Position numbers and translations under genes: made by a program. A DNA stretch of 30,221 nucleotides from Mariprofundaceae bacterium (lineage in GTDB: Bacteria; Pseudomonadota; Zetaproteobacteria; Mariprofundales; Mariprofundaceae). The stretch covers positions 1 to 30,221 of the forward strand of contig WFOJ01000107.1 of NCBI GenBank assembly GCA_015488125.1, written 5' to 3'. Numbering within the stretch: position 1 is the first letter of the stretch; the number at the start of each line of letters is the position of its first letter. Below are positions 25,252-30,221 of this stretch, in pieces. Under the pieces are notes generated by a model, which was not told the DNA's origin, made no database searches, and saw only the letters and a program-made list of their open reading frames with translations.

Positions 25252-26222
25252 TCCGTTGGTTTTCTGTCCCAGCGGTGTGCCCGCAATGCCTCCATTAAAT
25301 CAGCATTCAGTGGCGGCAGGCCGGATACAGATAAATTGGCCTCCACATGCCTGATTTGCCGCATACCGGGAATTACGGTTGTTACATCCCTGTTTTCCAG
25401 AATAAAACGCAAAGCCATTTCGGGCATACTACTGTCTGCGGGAATTAACGGGCGCAGTGCTTCGGCATGTTCTACGCTTGCCTCCAGGTTTTCGGGTACA
25501 AAATAGGAATTGCGCCAATCACCTTCCGGCCACGTGCTGTCTTTGGTTAGTGTTCCCGTTAATGTACCCTCATCAAAAGGAACGCGGGCAATAACACCCA
25601 CATTGTGTTCACGGCAGACAGGAAACAGTTCATCTTCGGGAGCCTGATCAAAAATATTGTAAATAACCTGAATGGCATCAACCATTCCTGTTTTTACGGC
25701 TTCAATGCCATTCCATGGTTCCCACCGGTTCAGGCTCAGACCAATTCCTTTTACCAATCCCTGGGATTTCCACTCTTCTGTAATACGCAGCCAGCCATCT
25801 TCATTCGCCCAGCTATCTTCCCATACATGAAACTGCATTAAATCAATACAGTCCACACCAAGGTTTTTGCAACTGGTTTCCAGTGATTGCCACAAATAAT
25901 CCTGCGGAAAAATATCATCAAACCTGTCGCCACGTTTACTGGGCCATACCCGGTTTTTTGGTGCAATCTTGCTGGCAATAAACATGGTTTTATCGGTTCT
26001 TTCCGCTTTTAACCGACCCAGCATTTTTTCACTGTGACCACGGCCATAAATCCATGCCGTGTCAAAGAAGTTACAGCCTTTATCCAATGCCAGATTCAGG
26101 CACTTCATACCAATGTTATCATCTGCTCCGGTCCAGCCGCCTTCGCCACCTGCAATACCCCACATACCGTAGCCAACTTCGCTTATCTGCCAGCCCAGTC
26201 GTCCAAACGTATTGTATTTCAT
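25239..26222 (-). CDS. Aldo/keto reductase
   Basis: 327 residues, a NADPH-dependent carbonyl reductase with a TIM-barrel fold. The catalytic tetrad can be read: Asp in 'NFFDTAWIYG' with Tyr four residues on, Lys in 'FIASKIAP', and His in 'DLMQFHVWED'. 'GIGLSLNRWEP' and 'TTVIPGMRQIRHVEANL' are usual AKR strands and cofactor loops. The start MKYNTFGRLG at 26222 is preferred over a longer frame at 26273 because a GAGG SD lies eight bases upstream and the longer start would overlap the preceding gene. It is 43 bp after the NRPS-like gene and may reduce the aldehyde released by that enzyme's terminal reductase domain (inference from context). Confidence 0.9.
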   Translation of the reverse strand: MKYNTFGRLGWQISEVGYGMWGIAGGEGGWTGADDNIGMKCLNLALDKGCNFFDTAWIYGRGHSEKMLGRLKAERTDKTMFIASKIAPKNRVWPSKRGDRFDDIFPQDYLWQSLETSCKNLGVDCIDLMQFHVWEDSWANEDGWLRITEEWKSQGLVKGIGLSLNRWEPWNGIEAVKTGMVDAIQVIYNIFDQAPEDELFPVCREHNVGVIARVPFDEGTLTGTLTKDSTWPEGDWRNSYFVPENLEASVEHAEALRPLIPADSSMPEMALRFILENRDVTTVIPGMRQIRHVEANLSVSGLPPLNADLMEALRAHRWDRKPTEWSQ

Positions 26223-26265
26223 AGAAAAAACCTCATTATTATATTCGTTCAGTCCCGAATTCAAA

Positions 26266-29211
26266 TCACACACGAAAACCGGCCATCATATGCGACAGGC
26301 TCTCTGGATCAAGCACCGGCCATGCGATGCTGTCCAGCGCCTTGTTATCGCTGTGTACTTCCATTGTTTCATCAAGCAGATGATCTTCTGATTGCAAAAG
26401 CAGTGAAGCACGAATCAGGTCCTCATCATCAGTACCTTGTACCAGTCGCGAGTTTATTGATGCACGAAAGGTATCACGATCAACAGGTTGTTGATCGTGC
26501 GTGCCACTTGCCGCCTCAATCACCGCTGTTAAATCAACAAGATCAGGGTGATAAAGGTTTTCGGTTATCGTTGGCGCAGTTGCCTTCTCCTGCTGAACAC
26601 AGCGTGCAATATGATCTGCCACCATGGTAATCGGTGTATAATGAAAACGCTCATCAAGTTGAGGGATCATTTTCATGGTTAATGCCGCTTTGGTTAATAT
26701 GGAAATCACAGATTTGGTATTGGCTATGGGTGAACTGTTATCGGGCATCATTTCGCCCAGACGGTAAATATGAACAGGCAATCCCCGTTTGGCCAGACGG
26801 TGGACAATAGCCTCGGCAACCCATTTGGAGCGGGAGTAACCAGAGTGGGGTAAAATTTCTGCTGACAGCGGATATGTTGAAGGATCCGAATGTGCGGTTG
26901 TCAATACGCCCATACTGGAAATATAGTGTAAACGCGATAAACCGAGTTGGGTGGTGAACTGGCAAAGTCTGGCTGTTGCCTTAACATTCGCGTCTGCCAG
27001 ATTATGATAATTCTTCATGAAATTAACTTCAGCAGCCGTATGTACAATGCTGTGTAGATTCAGTTCGGACAATGTTTCCAGCGAAAGCGTGTTCAAATCA
27101 CCGGCGATGAAGCTGATGCGTGACCAGTCAGGCTTCCACTGATATGTATCCGCACTGGCCTGCAAACGTTGCCTGGCTTGTGCTGCATCCTCAGCCCGGA
27201 TTAAACAGACGATCCGGAAGGTGGTATGCCTTAGCAAGGCGACAAGAATATGCCCGCCGACATAGCCTGTTGCACCTGTTAATAACACGGAAGGAGCTGT
27301 TGACTTTTCTTTCTTTGAAACAGGAGACAATGCTATTGATGACCAATACTCAATATCCTCATTCATGGCGGAAAGCAGGGCCTGATCATCGTCAGAATGA
27401 GTACCATCGGCTGTTGTTTCCAGCAAATGGTGGATATGCTCAACAGTAATACTGTTCTTTATTGACCACAGCGGCAGTTCCTGTGCAAAAAGTTTTTTAA
27501 TTTCAAGGCTTAACTGCAACATTTGCAAAGAATCCATGCCCGCAAGCATAAGATCGCTTGTACAGTCAATATGCACACCAGGCAACAGGCGCTGGCATAA
27601 AGACAGTAGCTGTTCTTTGCTGTCGGCCTGTTGATTGTCACCGTAATCTGTACTGCAATAGCTGCGAATCAGGGCTTTGCCATCAATTTTTCCTGAAGTG
27701 GTACGCGGAAACTTTTCAATTTGCAACAACAGGGAAGGCATGGTGTTTTCAGGCAACACTGCTGCGAGATGTTCGCGCAATACCCGAATATCAACAGTTT
27801 CATCAGCACGAAAAAAGCCTGCCAGGCGCTGTTGTCCACAACTGTTGATACACACGACTTTTGCCTGCCTGATACCATGAAAGCGGTGCATATGATGTTC
27901 AATTTCACCCAGTTCAATACGCACTCCTGCGATTTTTACCTGATCATCAAGGCGACCATTAAAATACAACAGGCCGTCTGTACCGATATGCCCCAGATCG
28001 CCCGTGCGATAAATACGTTCGGATTCCAGCATTGCCAGTCCTGACTGATCCACAAAAACATTTCTCGTGCGTTCAGGATCGTTCAGGTACCCCTGCCCCA
28101 GGCAGCGCCCGCCAATCACGATTTCACCTGTTTCACCCACAGGCAATACCTGTAGTTGTTCATCAACAACCATGACCGAAGTATTGTCAATAGGTGTTCC
28201 CAGCGGGATGACTCCTGGTTTATCGCGCTCAAACAAATGGATCACCATGCCGATGGATGCCTCAGTTGGCCCATAGGTATTCACCAGTTGTACATCGGGT
28301 AAATAGCGATGTACCTCAGAGACAACGTGCTCATTCACAGCTTCGCCACCGACAATGAGGTAATGAAGGCTGGCCAGTTTTTCCGCTTTTGACGGCGTAA
28401 GCGCGATGGATTGTAACACCAGTTCCAGAATTGACGGCACAAAATCAGTGGTAACGACTTGATGCTTCTCTATTTCGTTCAATGTTTTATCAACATCCAC
28501 GATACTGTCGCGTTCGGGAATAACCACTTTGCCACCGACAGATAAAGGCCAGAAAATTTGCCACAGGGAACTGTCAAAAACATGACGGGAGTTTTGCAGT
28601 ACTGCTTCTCCGGCCTGCAAACCAAAATAACGGGACATAACCTGCATTCGGTTCATCAGGCCTGAGTGTATATTCAGGCAACACTTGGGCGTACCCGTGC
28701 TACCTGAGGTAAAAAAACCATAAGCCAGAGAAGAAGCATCGCTACCCATATCAGTGTTTAACACTGTCTGTGCTGAAACAGGCGCAGATGCATGCATACA
28801 GGCACGACCAGCCACTGCATCAGTTTCGGCATCAGCAATAATTACCTTGCTGTCAATCATGTTCAGTATATCCAGCAAACGATGATAGGGTGCATGAATA
28901 TCAACAGGCACAAAAGCCGCACCTGTTGCCCAGACTGCGATCATGGAAACAATCATATCAATACCGCCATCGGTGCAAATCGGAATTAAATCACCTGTTT
29001 TAACACCGTGGTCACGCAATTTCCGGGCAAACGCTGCTACACGCATACTCAATTCAGTATAGGAAACTTCCTCGTTACCATGAATAATGGCGATGTGTTG
29101 GGGCAAGGTTTGACAGCTACGAATAATGGCCTTAAAAACAGTCGGATACAATGGATCCGGGGCGATCACCTTGCCATGCAAGATACTTTTTTTGGGGTTC
29201 ATATTTCCCAC
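26266..29211 (-). CDS. NRPS-like adenylation-carrier-thioester reductase protein
   Basis: 981 residues, A-T-R architecture. The adenylation domain (~20-510) shows A3 'FFTSGSTGTPK', A4-like 'FDSSLWQIFW', A5 'NTYGPTEAS', A7/A8 'YRTGDLGHIG' and 'GRLDDQVKIAGVRIELGEIE', and A10 'TTSGKIDGK' (~505). By-eye alignment to GrsA gives specificity residues D-S-W-D-I-G-T-I-G-K, which I do not match to a known amino acid. The carrier domain has Ser561 in 'LAGMDSLQML'. The reductase domain (~635-960) has 'VLLTGATGYVGGHIL' and Tyr/Lys in 'SGYSRSKWVAE', the NADPH-dependent SDR type that releases an aldehyde or alcohol. There is no condensation domain, so it activates and reduces one acid, as carboxylic acid reductases and Lys2 do. 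GTG start, 13-bp overlap with the ArgG-like gene. Confidence 0.92.
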   Translation of the reverse strand: MGNMNPKKSILHGKVIAPDPLYPTVFKAIIRSCQTLPQHIAIIHGNEEVSYTELSMRVAAFARKLRDHGVKTGDLIPICTDGGIDMIVSMIAVWATGAAFVPVDIHAPYHRLLDILNMIDSKVIIADAETDAVAGRACMHASAPVSAQTVLNTDMGSDASSLAYGFFTSGSTGTPKCCLNIHSGLMNRMQVMSRYFGLQAGEAVLQNSRHVFDSSLWQIFWPLSVGGKVVIPERDSIVDVDKTLNEIEKHQVVTTDFVPSILELVLQSIALTPSKAEKLASLHYLIVGGEAVNEHVVSEVHRYLPDVQLVNTYGPTEASIGMVIHLFERDKPGVIPLGTPIDNTSVMVVDEQLQVLPVGETGEIVIGGRCLGQGYLNDPERTRNVFVDQSGLAMLESERIYRTGDLGHIGTDGLLYFNGRLDDQVKIAGVRIELGEIEHHMHRFHGIRQAKVVCINSCGQQRLAGFFRADETVDIRVLREHLAAVLPENTMPSLLLQIEKFPRTTSGKIDGKALIRSYCSTDYGDNQQADSKEQLLSLCQRLLPGVHIDCTSDLMLAGMDSLQMLQLSLEIKKLFAQELPLWSIKNSITVEHIHHLLETTADGTHSDDDQALLSAMNEDIEYWSSIALSPVSKKEKSTAPSVLLTGATGYVGGHILVALLRHTTFRIVCLIRAEDAAQARQRLQASADTYQWKPDWSRISFIAGDLNTLSLETLSELNLHSIVHTAAEVNFMKNYHNLADANVKATARLCQFTTQLGLSRLHYISSMGVLTTAHSDPSTYPLSAEILPHSGYSRSKWVAEAIVHRLAKRGLPVHIYRLGEMMPDNSSPIANTKSVISILTKAALTMKMIPQLDERFHYTPITMVADHIARCVQQEKATAPTITENLYHPDLVDLTAVIEAASGTHDQQPVDRDTFRASINSRLVQGTDDEDLIRASLLLQSEDHLLDETMEVHSDNKALDSIAWPVLDPESLSHMMAGFRV

Positions 29212-30221
29212 GCCACACCTCCGTGAGCAAACCGCTGTTCCAGGTTTTTTGCGTTCGCTGGCTGTTCAATGGATTTGACAAAAAAATGTCCACCGCGCAG
29301 TACGACATGTGCTGTACCCGTAACATATTGAGATAACGCTGTTAGTTGTTCGCGTACTATTCGGTTTTCGGAAGTATGGTACTCACCTGCATAGACAGCC
29401 AGGGCATGTATTTTTGCCAGTTTGTTCAATTGATCCTGTTCATCTGAATTCAGGGTTGCATCATAAAACTGACGGTACACCGCACCCAGCAGTGTTAATG
29501 CGGGAGCTTCATAAATACCACGGCATTTGGTGCCTCGCAATTTGTTTTCCATGACACCAATACGACCAATACCGTGGTGACCTGCGATGCGGTTAACAAT
29601 CTGAAAAAGATCGCAGGCAGGGTCTGTATTCTGACCGACCCGTAACAGCTGACCATGATCAAACTCAAGTTCAATTTCTTCAGCCAGCAGATCATTCAGT
29701 GGATTTTCAGTCATCACAAACGGTGCCTGTGTCCAGTCGCTGGATACATCTTCAATCAAACGACCTTCGTGTGAGACACCAAGAACAGAGCCATCTGATG
29801 ACCAGTCAACTTTATCCAGCAGCGTATCTTTGGGTAAATGCGCCCAGTTTTCAACATAAGAAACCATATCCCTGCGTGTGGGGTTTGTTCCTGTATCAAA
29901 CCAGTTCGCCAGGGCGGTTTCAACGGTAATGTTTTTATTCAATGTATTGAAGAGGGTGGTGAAACGACGTTGATCATTTCCATAACCAACACAACCGTGG
30001 GTTACGTTTACCGTACCATCCGCAGGCAAACAGTTGCACGCCTTGCCTACCAGATAACAACGCAACAAACTGGTATGGTTCCAGTAACCATTGGGATAGC
30101 AACCCTGAAACCTGGCAAGTTCCAGGCCCATATCAGCCAGTTCACTGATGCCGTTTTCAATGTTAATACGGATACCATTGTCATGCAGGGACTGGATAAA
30201 CAAATCCTTGAATGTTTCATC
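29199..30221 (-). CDS. Argininosuccinate-synthase-like ligase, N-terminus cut by window edge
   Basis: The frame is open to the right edge (its first visible residues are DETFKDLFIQSL), so about 340 C-terminal residues are seen and the ATP-binding PP-loop lies outside. ArgG-family landmarks: 'VTHGCVGYGNDQRRF' (ArgG has HG-x-T-G-K-GNDQ-x-RF), 'AGHHGIGRIGVMENKLRG' and 'CRGIYEAPALTLL' (ArgG: RNHGxGRxDxxENRxxG and SRGxYExPGGT). The aspartate-contacting GNDQ is kept, but several positions near the substrate sites differ. ArgG joins citrulline and aspartate using ATP. Its coupling to an NRPS-like gene, not to arginine genes, suggests a specialised ligase acting on a different amino-acid substrate in the same pathway (inference). 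Confidence 0.82.
   Translation of the reverse strand, partial: DETFKDLFIQSLHDNGIRINIENGISELADMGLELARFQGCYPNGYWNHTSLLRCYLVGKACNCLPADGTVNVTHGCVGYGNDQRRFTTLFNTLNKNITVETALANWFDTGTNPTRRDMVSYVENWAHLPKDTLLDKVDWSSDGSVLGVSHEGRLIEDVSSDWTQAPFVMTENPLNDLLAEEIELEFDHGQLLRVGQNTDPACDLFQIVNRIAGHHGIGRIGVMENKLRGTKCRGIYEAPALTLLGAVYRQFYDATLNSDEQDQLNKLAKIHALAVYAGEYHTSENRIVREQLTALSQYVTGTAHVVLRGGHFFVKSIEQPANAKNLEQRFAHGGVAWEI
29218..29222 (-). promoter_or_regulatory. Ribosome-binding site deciding the NRPS-like GTG start
   Basis: GGAGG on the minus strand, six bases before GTG 29211. The in-frame ATG at 29202 (ATGA overlap with the upstream stop) is 15 bases away, so GTG is the better start. Confidence 0.7.

Overview
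The window looks like a chromosomal piece from a Gram-negative bacterium of the Pseudomonadota, gamma- or zeta-like by general gene character; the sequence does not fix a genus. Grounds are an argB gene, a FieF-type cation exporter, lipoprotein signals, an OmpA-type peptidoglycan-binding domain, a periplasmic c-type cytochrome, a tRNA-Ser(GCU) with encoded CCA, and ordinary Shine-Dalgarno starts. Apart from the first gene, everything lies on the minus strand.

Region 1 (1-5225) holds the 3' part of a very large secreted or surface beta-helix protein built from roughly 900-bp tandem units. It runs convergently into a small divergent YidD-like gene. Just upstream of that gene is a degraded copy of a palindromic MITE-like repeat.

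Region 2 (5281-9900) is housekeeping. A lipoprotein, a five-helix membrane protein, argB and a CDF metal exporter form a chain of overlapping genes. A tRNA-Ser, a monohaem cytochrome c with a clear terminator, and a cyclic-nucleotide-binding-domain protein follow.

Region 3 (9968-30221) is the interesting part. A complete copy of the MITE-like repeat closes the 3' end of about 20 kb of genes that all read leftward. In transcription order they are: an ArgG-like ligase (truncated by the window edge), an NRPS-like adenylation-carrier-reductase protein, an aldo/keto reductase, sulfotransferase 2, a P1B-like ATPase without the CPC metal motif, sulfotransferase 1, an ABC exporter with a degenerate C39-like domain, an SPFH/prohibitin protein, a 52-aa membrane peptide, a DUF697-like membrane protein with its own strong promoter and RBS, a 58-aa basic peptide, a terminator-like hairpin, a lipoprotein fusing a periplasmic-binding domain to 18 thrombospondin-3 repeats and an OmpA domain, a miniature HlyD-like adaptor, and an ABC exporter with an intact C39 peptidase domain.

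My reading, which is inference, is that region 3 makes a small sulfated, reductively released, amino-acid-derived product and/or a small peptide, and moves it across the envelope with a paired peptidase-ABC system. An unusual Ca-binding OmpA lipoprotein would then stand in for a conventional outer-membrane partner. No TolC-like gene and no canonical double-glycine leader peptide are visible in the window. The metal-site-less P-type ATPase, SPFH protein and DUF697-like protein form a membrane sub-module of unknown role.
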